A DNA stretch of 64,000 bases. It comes from Clostridia bacterium. Its GTDB lineage: Bacteria; Bacillota; Clostridia; TANB77; CAG-508. Positions within the stretch are counted from its first letter, which is position 1, and every line of letters begins with the position of its first letter. The notes beneath the pieces are model-generated. The model was not told where the DNA came from and searched no databases. It saw only the letters and a list, made by a program, of their open reading frames with translations. Shown one piece after another: positions 51,220-61,484 of the stretch. The translations under genes were made by a program, and so were the position numbers. Where the stretch lies: assembly GCA_017429505.1 (NCBI GenBank), contig JAFROW010000004.1:1-64000 (forward strand), in the 5' to 3' direction.

Positions 51220-53034
51220 TTAACCTTCATCATCCAATTTAAGCACTGATAAAAACGCTTCTTGTGGCATTTCTACCTTTCCTATTTGACGCATTTTTTC
51301 TTTACCACGTTTTTGCTTTTCTAAAAGCTTTTTCTTTCTTGTAATATCTCCTCCATAACATTTTGCTAAAACATCTTTTCTTAAAGCTGATATTGTTTCT
51401 CTTGCAATTATTGTTCCACCAATTACTGCTTGAAGAGGTATTACAAATAGATGTCTTGGTATTACAGTTTTTAGCTTTTCTACCATTTTTCTTCCTCTTT
51501 CATAAGCCATGTCTTTATGTACTATAAACGAAAGAGCATCCACATTTTCACCATTTATTCTTATATCTAATCTAACCAATTTTGACTCTTTATATTCTTT
51601 AAATTCGTAATCAAATGAAGCATATCCTTTTGTTTTTGATTTTAAATTGTCAAAAAAGTCATAAATTATTTCATTTAAAGGCATATCATAAATTAAAGAA
51701 ACTCTGTTTTCATCTAGATATTTCATATCTACATATATTCCACGTCTATTTTGACACATCTCCATTATTCCGCCAACATAATCTTTTGGAGTAATAATAT
51801 TTGCTGTAACTATTGGTTCTTCTATAAATGCTAGTTCTGCCTGTGGTGGTAAATCTGTTGGGTTATATATGTCTAGTACTTCCCCATTTGTTTGATGTAC
51901 TTTATATATAACAGATGGAGCTGTTGTAATTAATCCTAAATCAAATTCTCTATCTAATCTTTCTTCTATTATCTCTAAATGTAAAAGCCCTAAAAAGCCA
52001 CATCTAAAACCAAATCCTAAAGCTGCAGATGTTTCTTGTTCAAATTCTAATGCTGCATCATTTAATTTTAGTTTTTCTAAAGCTATTTTTAAATTTTCAT
52101 ATTCGCTTCCATCTATTGGGTATATACCACAATAAACCATAGGTGTTACTTTTTTGTATCCTGGAAGAGGCTTGTCTACTGGATTATTTGCATGTGTTAT
52201 TGTATCTCCTACTTGTATTTCAGATAAACTCTTTATACTTGCTGCAATATATCCTACTTCTCCAGCTTTTATTTCATCACTTGGCAAATATGAGCCAGGT
52301 GCAAAATATCCAACTTCTGTAACAACAAAAGTATCATTTGAAGCCATAAGCTTTATTTCATCACCAGGTTTAACTTTTCCATCTACAACTCTTACATAAG
52401 CAACTGCTCCTTTATAATTATCATATAAAGAATCAAAAATTAAACATTTAAGTTTTCCTTCTTCATCTCCATTTGGGGCAGGTAAATCTGTAACAATTCT
52501 TTCTAAAACCTCGTCTACATTAAGTCCAGTTTTTGCAGAAATACAAGGTGCATCTTCTGCTGGAATTCCAATAATATCTTCTATTTCTTTTTTTACTTCT
52601 TTTGGTCTTGCGCTTGCTAAATCAACTTTATTTATTACAGGTAAAACCTCTAGATTATTATCTATTGCAAGATAAACATTTGCTAAAGTTTGAGCTTCTA
52701 CTCCTTGTGTTGAATCAACAACAAGAATTGCACCATCACAAGCAGCCAAGCTTCTTGAAACTTCATAATTAAAGTCAACATGCCCAGGTGTATCAATTAA
52801 ATTAAAAGTATATTCATTTCCATCTTTAGCTTTGTACTTCATTCTAACAGATTGGGCTTTTATAGTAATGCCTCTTTCTTTTTCTATTTCCATATTGTCA
52901 AGCACTTGTGATTCCATCTCTCTTTTAGATAAAACACCTGTTATTTCAATTAATCTATCTGCTAGTGTTGATTTTCCATGGTCTATATGTGCTACAATGC
53001 TAAAATTTCTAATATATTTTTGATATTCGTTCAT
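51220..53034 (-). CDS. lepA: Elongation factor 4
   Basis: 604 residues, standard length. G1 [21 protein letters not shown]3 DTPGHVDF, G4 NKVD, then the LepA C-terminal domain ([20 protein letters not shown]). Back-translocase GTPase on the ribosome. Confidence 0.96.
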   Translation of the reverse strand: MNEYQKYIRNFSIVAHIDHGKSTLADRLIEITGVLSKREMESQVLDNMEIEKERGITIKAQSVRMKYKAKDGNEYTFNLIDTPGHVDFNYEVSRSLAACDGAILVVDSTQGVEAQTLANVYLAIDNNLEVLPVINKVDLASARPKEVKKEIEDIIGIPAEDAPCISAKTGLNVDEVLERIVTDLPAPNGDEEGKLKCLIFDSLYDNYKGAVAYVRVVDGKVKPGDEIKLMASNDTFVVTEVGYFAPGSYLPSDEIKAGEVGYIAASIKSLSEIQVGDTITHANNPVDKPLPGYKKVTPMVYCGIYPIDGSEYENLKIALEKLKLNDAALEFEQETSAALGFGFRCGFLGLLHLEIIEERLDREFDLGLITTAPSVIYKVHQTNGEVLDIYNPTDLPPQAELAFIEEPIVTANIITPKDYVGGIMEMCQNRRGIYVDMKYLDENRVSLIYDMPLNEIIYDFFDNLKSKTKGYASFDYEFKEYKESKLVRLDIRINGENVDALSFIVHKDMAYERGRKMVEKLKTVIPRHLFVIPLQAVIGGTIIARETISALRKDVLAKCYGGDITRKKKLLEKQKRGKEKMRQIGKVEMPQEAFLSVLKLDDEG

Positions 53035-53044
53035 ATTTTCTCCT

Positions 53045-53518
53045 TTAAATTAATGTATCATCATTATTTATCCAATCAGCAACATTTTCTTCCCTATATT
53101 GTTCTTTATCGTCTCTCATTACTACTTTTTCAATTCCGCTATTTATAATCATTCTTTTACACAAAGTACATGGATAATTATCTTTTACATACTCTCCATT
53201 TCTTTTGTTAATTCCAACCATATAAAGAGTAGAACCTATCATATCTCTTCTATTCGCACTTATTATAGCATTTTGTTCGCTATGAACAGATCTGCACATT
53301 TCATATCCTGCTCCACTTAGTTCAGTTTTAGTTTTTCTAGTACAATATCCTAAGTCTAAACAATTCTTTCTTCCTCTAGGTGCACCCGAATATCCTGTTG
53401 ATATTATTTCATCATTCTTTACTATTACACTCCCATAATTATTTCTAAGACAGGTTCCTCTTTCTGAAATTGTTTCTGCTATATCTAAATAATAATTTGT
53501 TTTATCAACTCTATCCAT
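53045..53518 (-). CDS. dCMP/cytidine deaminase family protein (ComEB-like)
   Basis: 157 residues from the ATG at 53518 (AGGAGGAG upstream). Zinc site HSEQNAI with the distal [10 protein letters not shown]-terminal [20 protein letters not shown] and [10 protein letters not shown] are typical of deoxycytidylate deaminases, which feed dUMP to thymidylate synthesis. Confidence 0.9.
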   Translation of the reverse strand: MDRVDKTNYYLDIAETISERGTCLRNNYGSVIVKNDEIISTGYSGAPRGRKNCLDLGYCTRKTKTELSGAGYEMCRSVHSEQNAIISANRRDMIGSTLYMVGINKRNGEYVKDNYPCTLCKRMIINSGIEKVVMRDDKEQYREENVADWINNDDTLI

Positions 53519-53565
53519 AAGACTCCTCCTATTTTCTCTCTGATAATAGCATTTTATCATAAAAA

Positions 53566-53592
53566 AGAAAAAAGCTCAATAGTTTGAGCTTA
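53566..53592 (-). terminator. Terminator of murD
   Basis: AAGCTCAA/TTGAGCTT (53572-53579 with 53584-53591) followed leftwards by TTTTTTC. It overlaps the murD stop codon. Confidence 0.7.
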
Positions 53593-55101
53593 AATCTTAT
53601 TCACAAATTCCTTAAACACTTTTCCTCTCTCTGCAAAGTTCTTATACAAATCAAAGCTTGCACTTGCTGGAGAAAGCAAAACAATGTCTCCAGATTTAGC
53701 ATTTTCTTTAGCTTTCAAAACTGCTTCCTGCATATTATCTACATGAATAATTTTAATTTGCTTTTTATTCAAATTAATATTAAGTTGGCTTTCTTCATCT
53801 CTTCCTGCATTATCATTCAAACTCAAATCTAATTTCTGCAAATCGTCGTTATCGATACTCGTTGTATTTTTATTTTTCAAAGCCTCATTTACAGCATCTT
53901 CTATAATCTTTGAAGTTGGGCCACATAGAATTAAAGTTCCTACCTTTTCTGCAATTTTTTTTCCAATTTCTGTATAGTCTAAGCCTTTGTCAGAACCACC
54001 TGCAAGTAAAATAATATTTTCGTCAAAGGCATTTAGACCTGCAATTGTACTTGCCGGACTAGTTCCAATTGAGTCATTATAATACTTTACACCATCTATT
54101 TCTCTTACAAATTCTAATCTATGTTCTACACCTCTGAATTCTTTTATTGCTTTTACTTGAGTTTCTGTGTCTACTAAAGAAGCAGTTACTGCAAGTGCTG
54201 CACAAATATTTTCGTAATTATGAATTCCTCTAAGTTTTATTTCTGATTTATGAATAATATTGGTCTGAACACCATTTTTGCAAAATACAATATTTCCACT
54301 ATCTTTATCATAAATATATCCATTTTGCAATTTCTCTTTACTACTGAAAAATGTTACATTTCCTTTTGCATCTTTTTCAAAAGTTCTTGTAATTTCATTA
54401 TCATAGTTTAGTACTACTAAATCATCTACATTTTGGTGCAAAAATATATTTTTCTTAGAATCTACATATTCATCCATATCTTTATGAACATTTAAGTGAT
54501 CAGGATAAATATTTGTAACAAGAGAAATATTAGGGCTAACTTCCATATCCATTAATTGAAAACTGCTCATTTCTAATACAATAATATCATTTTCGTTTAC
54601 ATCTGAAAGATTTGTAAAAATAGGATTTCCAATATTTCCACCTAAATAACAAGTGTATCCCGCTTCTTTAATAATAGCATAAATCATTGAGCTCGTAGTT
54701 GTTTTTCCTTCTGTTCCTGTAACACCAATTATTTTGCATGGAGCAAGCTTCATTAACATTTCTATTTCTGATGTAATTATAGCTCCTCTTTCTTTTTCGG
54801 CAACTAATTCAGGTCTTGTTGGTAAACAACTTGGAGAGCGAAAAATTATATCAAACCCTTTTAGTTCTTTTAAATTATTTTCTCCACCTATGTATTTAAA
54901 ATTATATTCTTGTATTTTTTTTATTATATCTTCATCTAATTCCTCTTCTTTTCTGTTATCAAAAATAGTTACATAAGCTCCTAATTTTTGAAAATAGTCT
55001 ATTAATGGAATATTGCTTACACCTAAGCCAATTATTGCAACTTTTTTTGATTTTATACTTTTTTCAAATTGTTCTAATTTTTCATTTTTCAATTTAAACA
55101 C
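53590..55101 (-). CDS. murD: UDP-N-acetylmuramoylalanine-D-glutamate ligase
   Basis: 503 residues versus the usual ~450. Rossmann-like start (KVAIIGLGVSNIPLIDYF), ATP loop GVTGTEGKTTTSSMIYA, HLNVHKDMDEYVDSKKNIF and the C-terminal domain (NDSIGTSPASTIAGL; LLSPASASFDLYKNFAERG). A ~45-residue Asn/Asp/Lys-rich insertion (~415-455) accounts for the extra length. Adds D-Glu to UDP-MurNAc-L-Ala. Confidence 0.95.
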   Translation of the reverse strand: MFKLKNEKLEQFEKSIKSKKVAIIGLGVSNIPLIDYFQKLGAYVTIFDNRKEEELDEDIIKKIQEYNFKYIGGENNLKELKGFDIIFRSPSCLPTRPELVAEKERGAIITSEIEMLMKLAPCKIIGVTGTEGKTTTSSMIYAIIKEAGYTCYLGGNIGNPIFTNLSDVNENDIIVLEMSSFQLMDMEVSPNISLVTNIYPDHLNVHKDMDEYVDSKKNIFLHQNVDDLVVLNYDNEITRTFEKDAKGNVTFFSSKEKLQNGYIYDKDSGNIVFCKNGVQTNIIHKSEIKLRGIHNYENICAALAVTASLVDTETQVKAIKEFRGVEHRLEFVREIDGVKYYNDSIGTSPASTIAGLNAFDENIILLAGGSDKGLDYTEIGKKIAEKVGTLILCGPTSKIIEDAVNEALKNKNTTSIDNDDLQKLDLSLNDNAGRDEESQLNINLNKKQIKIIHVDNMQEAVLKAKENAKSGDIVLLSPASASFDLYKNFAERGKVFKEFVNKI

Positions 55102-55267
55102 CTCTTATTAGTTTATTATTATAATATTTTTTTGTGCCACTGATACTTTAAAACAATTCTACTACAGATATAAGAAAAATGCAAGAAATAATCTTGCATT
55201 AATTTATCTTTTCTCATCTCTAAAATATATTTGATTAAATATTAATTTATAATCCATAGAAATATGT

Positions 55268-55302
55268 AAAAAAATCATTAAGCTGTTATGCTTAACGATT
55301 TT
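55268..55302 (-). terminator. Terminator of the 35-residue gene
   Basis: AATCGTTAAGC/GCTTAATGATT on the minus strand (55273-55300) followed by TTTTTTT. Confidence 0.8.
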
Positions 55303-55312
55303 AAATAAAACC

Positions 55313-55420
55313 CTAATTTATTAAAAATGCTGCATAAAGAGGGATAGACTTTATATTATTTTCAAATCCAAAATTTTTTGTTGATAATCTTATACCATAT
55401 TTTGGATTATATCTTTTCAT
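55313..55420 (-). CDS. 35-residue protein with its own promoter and terminator
   Basis: ATG at 55420 to TAG at 55313, with AGAGGTGAT upstream. Sequence is Asn/Lys/aromatic rich (MKRYNPKYGIRLSTKNFGFE). A consensus promoter, ribosome site, frame and terminator are packed in ~200 bp, which argues for a real unit: a small peptide or a small RNA with a short frame. Confidence 0.5.
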   Translation of the reverse strand: MKRYNPKYGIRLSTKNFGFENNIKSIPLYAAFLIN

Positions 55421-55442
55421 ATTAGATATCACCTCTAATATA

Positions 55443-55471
55443 ATTATATACTATTGCATTCATTTTGTCAA
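55443..55471 (-). promoter_or_regulatory. Consensus promoter
   Basis: Minus strand TTGACA (55471-55466), 17 bp, TATAAT (55448-55443). Confidence 0.85.
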
Positions 55472-55477
55472 TACAAT

Positions 55478-55564
55478 TTCACGTTTTTTATACCACTTTC
55501 ACATTAGCATTTCACGTTTTTTACACCACTTTTTATAAAGTATTCACGTTTTTTATACCACTTT
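55478..55564 (-). repeat. Three 22-bp direct repeats upstream of the promoter
   Basis: TTCACGTTTTTTA(T/C)ACCACTTT occurs at 55478-55499, 55511-55532 and 55543-55564, i.e. at 33- and 32-bp steps, close to three helical turns. The array begins 6 bp upstream of the -35 box, where an activator or co-operative repressor would bind. Bases 55565-55746 hold nothing else I recognise except AAGAAAGTAGACA, reminiscent of insertion-sequence ends. Confidence 0.85.
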
Positions 55565-55746
55565 TATTTTAATTTGTACTATGTCAAGAAAGTAGACACA
55601 AAAAATTAAAATGAGACCTTCAACGCAAAGTCCCATCTCTCAATAGTAACTAATCAATACCCTACTTTCATTTTTATTGCCAAAATTAGTTTATTTTTGA
55701 CATATTCGCTTTTGTTTATGTTACGCATTTACATAATTGTCTTTTT

Positions 55747-56583
55747 TTATTTCTCCGAAATATGAATATTTTCAATCTCACACTTAAATTCTCTTGAAAT
55801 TATATTTTGAATTTGAGCAACTTTTTGTTTTGTAAGTCCACCTTCCGTCTTTACTACAACATTAATACTATCATTATTTACTAAAACAACATAATGTTCA
55901 AAACCCTTTGTAGATAAAAGATTTTCACAAATAGATATAGCATTTTTTGTATCATTTATTTTTGTAATCTCTTTCATAGCAATAGATTTTTGTGTTTCCG
56001 AAACCGAGCCATCTTCCAAAATTTTTGTATATGTAGATATTGTGTCTGCATAATTTGTATCTCTTTGAAGTTTAGTAGAAACAAAATAATCTGAAGCTTC
56101 ACTTGCTGTATCCCTGCTATCTATATCACTTTTGCCATTTTCAATACTTTTGTTATCTACTACACCTTTACTATCTACAAGCTTTGCATCTCCTATATCT
56201 TCATCATCTCTATTTTCATTTTTATTCTCATTGTTCTCTTTACTACTCTCATCATTATCTTTTTGTTCATTATTGCTTGTACTCTTAGCAATTGTCTCCG
56301 TATTCTCAATGCTTTCTTTTGTTTTTTCTTTAGCTATATTTTTTTCTGTATTATCTTTAGCTTCATTTTCAACATTTTTTGATTCATTCAAAGAATTATT
56401 AATAGATGTCTCATTAAAAGACTTTTCCGAATAAGTCTCCATAGTACTATTCTCTACATTTGCAGTATAGTTAAAATATCCTGCAGTAACAAGCATAAGA
56501 GCAATTGCATAAATTACCACTTCATTTTTTCTAAACCCCTTTTTAAAAATTTCTAAACTTTTTAAATTCTTATCTCGCTTCAA
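55747..56583 (-). CDS. spoIIIAH: Stage III sporulation protein AH
   Basis: 278 residues, longer than the ~218 of Bacillus. One transmembrane helix ~18-36, a ~110-residue acidic Asn/Glu/Lys linker (~45-155), then the YscJ-like ring domain (SIAMKEITKINDTKNAISIC; VVVKTEGGLTKQKVAQIQNI). Mother-cell side of the SpoIIIAH-SpoIIQ channel in the forespore membranes. Last gene of the operon. Confidence 0.9.
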   Translation of the reverse strand: MKRDKNLKSLEIFKKGFRKNEVVIYAIALMLVTAGYFNYTANVENSTMETYSEKSFNETSINNSLNESKNVENEAKDNTEKNIAKEKTKESIENTETIAKSTSNNEQKDNDESSKENNENKNENRDDEDIGDAKLVDSKGVVDNKSIENGKSDIDSRDTASEASDYFVSTKLQRDTNYADTISTYTKILEDGSVSETQKSIAMKEITKINDTKNAISICENLLSTKGFEHYVVLVNNDSINVVVKTEGGLTKQKVAQIQNIISREFKCEIENIHISEK

Positions 56584-56585
56584 TT

Positions 56586-57197
56586 TTATCCCTCCATTTC
56601 AAATACTTGGATTTTATCAATAGATAGCCCTGTTGCAGATTTAACAGCATTAACAATATTTGTTTTAACATTTGCATTTTTCGCTCCTTGTGCAGTAATA
56701 ATTGCACCTTCAATAGTAGGCATTATTACCTTTTGAGTCATAGGAACTTGACTTCCATCTTTTTCTGAAAAAATAATATCTTTTTGGGTCTGAGTAGAAG
56801 TAGTATTCCTTAAACCACCACCTGAATCTGTTTCTTCTGTTGAACTAGTTGTAGTTTTCTCATCATACATTGCAATAGTTTTACTACTTTCAGAATAACT
56901 TATATAAACTTTAACTTTTCCAACTCCCTTTATTGTACCTAAAATTTTTTCTAATTCATTTTGCATTTCATTATTAGAGTTTTCTTCATTTGAAGGCTCA
57001 GATAGTGCCAATACTTTATTTATATTTTTTTCTTCTTTAATAGAGGATTTATCTGATTTTAGAATAAAATTTATAATCAAAATTGTTACAACCAAAATCA
57101 CAATTAAAAATACTAGATTTTCGATTTTTTTCTTATTATTCCCATCCCCATTCGTAAGTTCTTTTAATTTATCTTTAAACATTTTTGCCTCCTCCAT
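56586..57197 (-). CDS. spoIIIAG: Stage III sporulation protein AG
   Basis: 203 residues. Transmembrane helix ~28-46 (FLIVILVVTILIINFIL), then a ring-building domain with LEKILGTIKGVGKVKVYISY and IEGAIITAQGAKNANVKTNI. Forms the large ring of the mother-cell channel. Two bp upstream of spoIIIAH. Confidence 0.92.
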   Translation of the reverse strand: MEEAKMFKDKLKELTNGDGNNKKKIENLVFLIVILVVTILIINFILKSDKSSIKEEKNINKVLALSEPSNEENSNNEMQNELEKILGTIKGVGKVKVYISYSESSKTIAMYDEKTTTSSTEETDSGGGLRNTTSTQTQKDIIFSEKDGSQVPMTQKVIMPTIEGAIITAQGAKNANVKTNIVNAVKSATGLSIDKIQVFEMEG

Positions 57198-57224
57198 TAA
57201 TAATAAATAGGTTAATATATATAA

Positions 57225-57917
57225 CTACCTCACATGTATTTCAATAATCCCTTTATCAATCTCATAATGTTTACTTAAAAATTTCTTCAAAGTATCAACA
57301 TCTTTTGCCTCCACATCTTCTTCAGTATTTAAATCCTTATTTTTACCAACATTAATTTCAACTTTTTTTACCTCATCTACACTTTTAATATTTATTTCAT
57401 CTTCTTTTAAAAAACTATTTTCTTCTTCTGTTTTTTCTTCATTGTTCCACCTTTTATTAGTAGCTTCACTTTCTTCATCTTTCTTTTTTATTATTTTTTT
57501 AGATTCTAGAGTTATACTTATCTTGCTTATACCAGCATTTTCCTCTTCTGCATTAAAATTACCTTTTACGTTACATTTATATACAACAAATCCTTCTTTC
57601 TCTATTGTTTGAATCAATTCTTTTTCAAAAGTGCTTTCATATATTTTGTTTAATTTTTTATCTGTGGAAATTTCATCATTTGAAAAATCTTTATTTGTAA
57701 TATTTTCTGAATAATCATCAACTTTTTTAGAAAGATCAAAATCTCCCTTAACTTTGTTATCTGTGAAAGGTGAAATAATACTAAAAACAATATATATACT
57801 TAAAACAACTTTCACATATTTTTTTATATTTCCATTTGGAAGCATCATTTCAAAAATACTTGCAATTATAACTGCAATTGCAATACCCTCGATCCACTTA
57901 CTTAAGAATTCAATCAT
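57225..57917 (-). CDS. spoIIIAF: Stage III sporulation protein AF
   Basis: 230 residues. Two N-terminal transmembrane helices (~10-27, 33-53; MLPNGNIKKYVKVVLSIYIV is the family signature), then a cytosolic ring-like domain with an acidic Lys/Glu-rich insertion. Overlaps spoIIIAE by 4 bp. Confidence 0.9.
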   Translation of the reverse strand: MIEFLSKWIEGIAIAVIIASIFEMMLPNGNIKKYVKVVLSIYIVFSIISPFTDNKVKGDFDLSKKVDDYSENITNKDFSNDEISTDKKLNKIYESTFEKELIQTIEKEGFVVYKCNVKGNFNAEEENAGISKISITLESKKIIKKKDEESEATNKRWNNEEKTEEENSFLKEDEINIKSVDEVKKVEINVGKNKDLNTEEDVEAKDVDTLKKFLSKHYEIDKGIIEIHVR

Positions 57918-59071
57918 CTATACATCATCCCACTATTTGAAATTTTTATAACAAGAGTTATTCCAATAATTAAAAGAACCGATGTTGCACAAAGTATTCC
58001 AAGGAGTAATTTAAATATACTACTAAAATCTTCTAATAATTTTACAATTTTCTCATCTGCTAATGGCTCTATAATTGCAGAAGATAAAGAATACATTATT
58101 GTTAAAATTGAAAGTTTAATTATTGGAGTAGCACATATTCCAATTATTATTAAGACTCCAACAACTCCTAATGCATTTTTTAAAACTAAGCCACATCCTA
58201 ATACACTATCTACCGAGTCTCCTAAAATCTTTCCAACAACAGGAATCATACTAGAAACTGCGGCCTTTGCTGTTTTTGCAGTAATTCCATCTACACTACT
58301 TGCTAATGTTCCTTCTAGTGAAACTACACCTACAAAAATAGTCAGAATAATTCCTAAAACCCATACTATAGATGTTTTAAAAAACTTAGTAAGCTTTCCT
58401 ATTTGTACTTTATTAGAAAGTTTTGATACAATTATTAATGCTGTTATAATAGAAACTCCTGGCAGAATTAGTGTTAGTATAATATTTGAAATAAATTCTA
58501 TTATAAGCAAAATTATTGGCTCTAGTAAGCTACTTGTTGCAATATTTCCAGTGTATATCATAAGAGTGATTAGAAGCGGAACTAATGAATTCATAAATCC
58601 AACTAAATTCTGTATAGTATTTGTTATTGAAAATATTAAATCTGAAAAGTTACTCATTACAACCGTTACTATTAATATGTATTGTACATAATATATTGTT
58701 TTGGAAATATTACTTGTTTCTAAATTATCTGCAACTGCTTTTATTATGCTATGTATTAATACAATCACAAGAACTGCAATTATTGTTTTTAAACTTGAAA
58801 CTATTTCTTTTCCAAAAATCTTTAAAATCTTTTTTAATATTTTATTATTATCAATTTCCCCTGTAATTGCTGAATTTAAGACATCGGAAATATTCATGTC
58901 TTCAAAAAAATCATTAGTATATTTTTTTGTCTCATCTATAAAACTACTTATTCCAAATGATTCTTTTTCCTGTTGTATCATTTGCGAAGTTAAACTTTCA
59001 GCATTTACTTTTGTTGCAGAAAAAAATATTAAAAAAAATATTATTAAAATATGTAATAAAATTTTTTTCAC
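57914..59071 (-). CDS. spoIIIAE: Stage III sporulation protein AE
   Basis: 385 residues with a signal peptide and seven or eight transmembrane helices; IVLIHSIIKAVADNLETSNI and GITAKTAKAAVSSMIPVVGK are family blocks. Polytopic core of the SpoIIIA complex. 128 bp separate it from spoIIIAD. Confidence 0.93.
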   Translation of the reverse strand: MKKILLHILIIFFLIFFSATKVNAESLTSQMIQQEKESFGISSFIDETKKYTNDFFEDMNISDVLNSAITGEIDNNKILKKILKIFGKEIVSSLKTIIAVLVIVLIHSIIKAVADNLETSNISKTIYYVQYILIVTVVMSNFSDLIFSITNTIQNLVGFMNSLVPLLITLMIYTGNIATSSLLEPIILLIIEFISNIILTLILPGVSIITALIIVSKLSNKVQIGKLTKFFKTSIVWVLGIILTIFVGVVSLEGTLASSVDGITAKTAKAAVSSMIPVVGKILGDSVDSVLGCGLVLKNALGVVGVLIIIGICATPIIKLSILTIMYSLSSAIIEPLADEKIVKLLEDFSSIFKLLLGILCATSVLLIIGITLVIKISNSGMMYR

Positions 59072-59199
59072 ATTTAAGAAAATTCCTTTACTTAATATAT
59101 TTAGATTTTAAATTTTAAAAGGATTTACCTATAAACCTTTTTTGTATTCAATTTTTTTTATTAAAAATGTATTTATTTTTCAAAAAAATTTCTATATAA

Positions 59200-59586
59200 T
59201 TAGATCAATTTCAAAATAACCTCCAGCAAACTTGAAATTATAGGAATTGACATAGAAACTATTATCACTTTGCTTCCTATCTCTATTTTGCTTGCAATCG
59301 CATTTTCGCCTGAGTCTTTACATAGATTTATTGCAAATTCTGTAAGAAAAGCAATTCCTGTTATTTTTAATAAAAGCTCTAGAAATTGATTATTTATACC
59401 AGATTTAGCGCTTATAGTTTTTAGTAAATTTATTATCCCTTCAAGTTTGTCCATTATCAAAAAAAGAATTAATACTCCTGCAATAATAGAAATATATATT
59501 GCAAATTCGGGCTTATATTGTTTTATAATTATAATGATTATTAAAGAAATTAATCCCATACCAATTATTTTAATTATTTCATCCAT
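59200..59586 (-). CDS. spoIIIAD: Stage III sporulation protein AD
   Basis: 128 residues, four hydrophobic helices, with LLKITGIAFLTEFAINLCKD and SGENAIASKIEIGSKVIIVS near the C-terminus, typical of SpoIIIAD. Small membrane subunit of the complex. Confidence 0.92.
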   Translation of the reverse strand: MDEIIKIIGMGLISLIIIIIIKQYKPEFAIYISIIAGVLILFLIMDKLEGIINLLKTISAKSGINNQFLELLLKITGIAFLTEFAINLCKDSGENAIASKIEIGSKVIIVSMSIPIISSLLEVILKLI

Positions 59587-59662
59587 GCCTTTCCATTCCT
59601 CTTTATTTCCATTTTTAAAGTTTATTTCTTCATTGCCATTTATATTTAAAAATAATAAAGCA

Positions 59663-59866
59663 TTATATATTAAACAATGTCCTTACAGTATTAAAAAGTG
59701 TACTAATTTCTTTAATAACAAGTGTAAGAACAATTACCACTCCTGCTAAAGTAGTCATCATAGCTTGTTCTTCACGACCTGCTCTACACAAAACTTGATG
59801 TAAAACCGCAACTAAAATCCCTATTGCCGCAATTTTAAACAATAAGTCTACATCCATTTTTATCAA
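59663..59866 (-). CDS. spoIIIAC: Stage III sporulation protein AC
   Basis: 67 residues, two transmembrane helices; KIAAIGILVAVLHQVLCRAG then REEQAMMTTLAG is the conserved SpoIIIAC sequence. Small membrane subunit. Confidence 0.93.
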   Translation of the reverse strand: MIKMDVDLLFKIAAIGILVAVLHQVLCRAGREEQAMMTTLAGVVIVLTLVIKEISTLFNTVRTLFNI

Positions 59867-59932
59867 TCCTTTCGAAGTTTACTATGCACTTTTCTTACAT
59901 CTAAGTAAACTATAGCCTCATAGTCCATATAA

Positions 59933-60451
59933 TTATATTAAAATAATAATAATAGCAAGTCCAAAAATTGTGCCTAATGTTCTATACATTTTTTCATTTT
60001 TTTTACATTCTTCTTCTGCTATAGCTATTTGAGTATCTAAAAAATTTATACTAAGTTTTATTTCATTTAATTGACCATCTACATCTGTTTTTCCAAGCAT
60101 ATTTCCTAAACTTTTTATAATATTTAAATCTTCATTATTTAAACATAGTCTTTGACTATTACTATTTATTGCGTCGTCCCATGATTTTTTTACTCCTAAA
60201 TTATTCATATTTTCTTTTGCACTTATAAAAATATATTTTATGCTGTTTTTAGAATATAAATTTGAGATTTCTTCAAATATTTCTCCTAAAGGCTCATAAG
60301 TAAACTTTATTTTAGATTCCAAAATATTAAATGCCTCTTTAAAAATCTTTAGTTCATTAACTCTATTTCTGTATTTTTTTGAAATAAGATTTCCTATCCA
60401 TGCTGCAATAAAAAAAATAAAAAATAAAACTATATATTTTACAAATACCAT
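59933..60451 (-). CDS. spoIIIAB: Stage III sporulation protein AB
   Basis: 172 residues from the ATG at 60451 (AAAGGGGAC upstream); the open frame reaches back to 60571 but the extra 40 residues are not part of the family. One N-terminal and one C-terminal transmembrane helix; a GspF-like middle (ESKIKFTYEPLGEIFEEISN). 103 bp after spoIIIAA. Confidence 0.9.
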   Translation of the reverse strand: MVFVKYIVLFFIFFIAAWIGNLISKKYRNRVNELKIFKEAFNILESKIKFTYEPLGEIFEEISNLYSKNSIKYIFISAKENMNNLGVKKSWDDAINSNSQRLCLNNEDLNIIKSLGNMLGKTDVDGQLNEIKLSINFLDTQIAIAEEECKKNEKMYRTLGTIFGLAIIIILI

Positions 60452-60554
60452 AAACTTGTCCCCTTTATTAAATATATTCATAAAAAAATAATTTAGAACA
60501 TATTTTACATTTTTATTACATAAGGTAATAGAATTTCTTTTTCCACCTAATACT

Positions 60555-61484
60555 TTAATTATTTTTTTCAAATCTATTTATATATGTTTTATTTTCTTTA
60601 TCCAAAATATAAACACTTTTAATTTCTCCTCTTTTTTTATCATCCAAGAAAATAATAGATTCAATTAAATGCTTATCTAACAGTTTTTTTAGTTCTTCAT
60701 TTAGCATAATATCTTCTAAAGAATCACCATGTGCAGTAAAAATTCCTTTTACCCCAGATGTAACAGCATAATTTATTGCTTGGGCATCTTCTTTGCTACC
60801 AATTTCGTCACACACTATAATTTCTGGAGACATTGACCTTATAAGCATTCTCATACCTGTTGATTTATAAATATTTTCTATTACATCACTAAGAATTCCA
60901 ATGTCATTTTGTGGAGCACCTTTATACATTGCAGCTATCTCTCCTCTTTCATCAACAATTCCACATGTTTTTGCTTTAAATCCTATTTCTTCTATTCCTG
61001 TACTTATTTTTCTAACTAAATCTCTTAAAATAGTAGTTTTTCCACAACCTGGTTTTGAAACAATTAATGTATTTAATATTTCATTATTTTGTATTATGTA
61101 AGGAATTATTTTATACGAGACATCTTTCTTTTCTTTGGCAATTCTAAAATTCAAACTTGATATATAATTGATATTTAAAATTTCTCCATCTTCTACGACA
61201 CAGCTCCCTGTTACTCCTACTCTATGTCCACCTTTTATTGTTATAAATCCTTCACATATTTGCTTTTGATATGAATAAATTGAATGCTCACACACTTTTT
61301 GAAATGTTTCTAATAATTCTTCTTTAGAAACAATATGAATTAATATTTTATTTCCATTAGAGTTTTTTAAAATAATGGGCTTATTACTTCTAAGTCTTAT
61401 TTCTTCAATATCATGTTTATCTAAGAAGTATTTTTGAATTTCTTGTTTTATATTTTCTGCTAAATAATCTAAAACTTCTTCCAT
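60555..61484 (-). CDS. spoIIIAA: Stage III sporulation protein AA (ATPase)
   Basis: 309 residues. Secretion-ATPase-like: Walker A VSKPGCGKTTILRDLVRKIS, Walker B PEIIVCDEIGSKEDAQAI, and GGHRVGVTGSCV in the N-terminal part. Powers the SpoIIIA channel. First gene of the eight-gene operon, controlled by sigma-E in relatives; I did not identify its promoter. Confidence 0.94.
   Translation of the reverse strand: MEEVLDYLAENIKQEIQKYFLDKHDIEEIRLRSNKPIILKNSNGNKILIHIVSKEELLETFQKVCEHSIYSYQKQICEGFITIKGGHRVGVTGSCVVEDGEILNINYISSLNFRIAKEKKDVSYKIIPYIIQNNEILNTLIVSKPGCGKTTILRDLVRKISTGIEEIGFKAKTCGIVDERGEIAAMYKGAPQNDIGILSDVIENIYKSTGMRMLIRSMSPEIIVCDEIGSKEDAQAINYAVTSGVKGIFTAHGDSLEDIMLNEELKKLLDKHLIESIIFLDDKKRGEIKSVYILDKENKTYINRFEKNN

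Noticed and set aside
55478..55564. CRISPR array
   Set aside because: Only three repeats with ~10-11-bp A+T-rich gaps, directly upstream of a promoter; spacer length and absence of cas genes rule it out.
59933..60571. SpoIIIAB starting at 60571
   Set aside because: The extension overlaps spoIIIAA and is not part of the family; the ATG at 60451 has a good ribosome site and gives the normal 172 residues.
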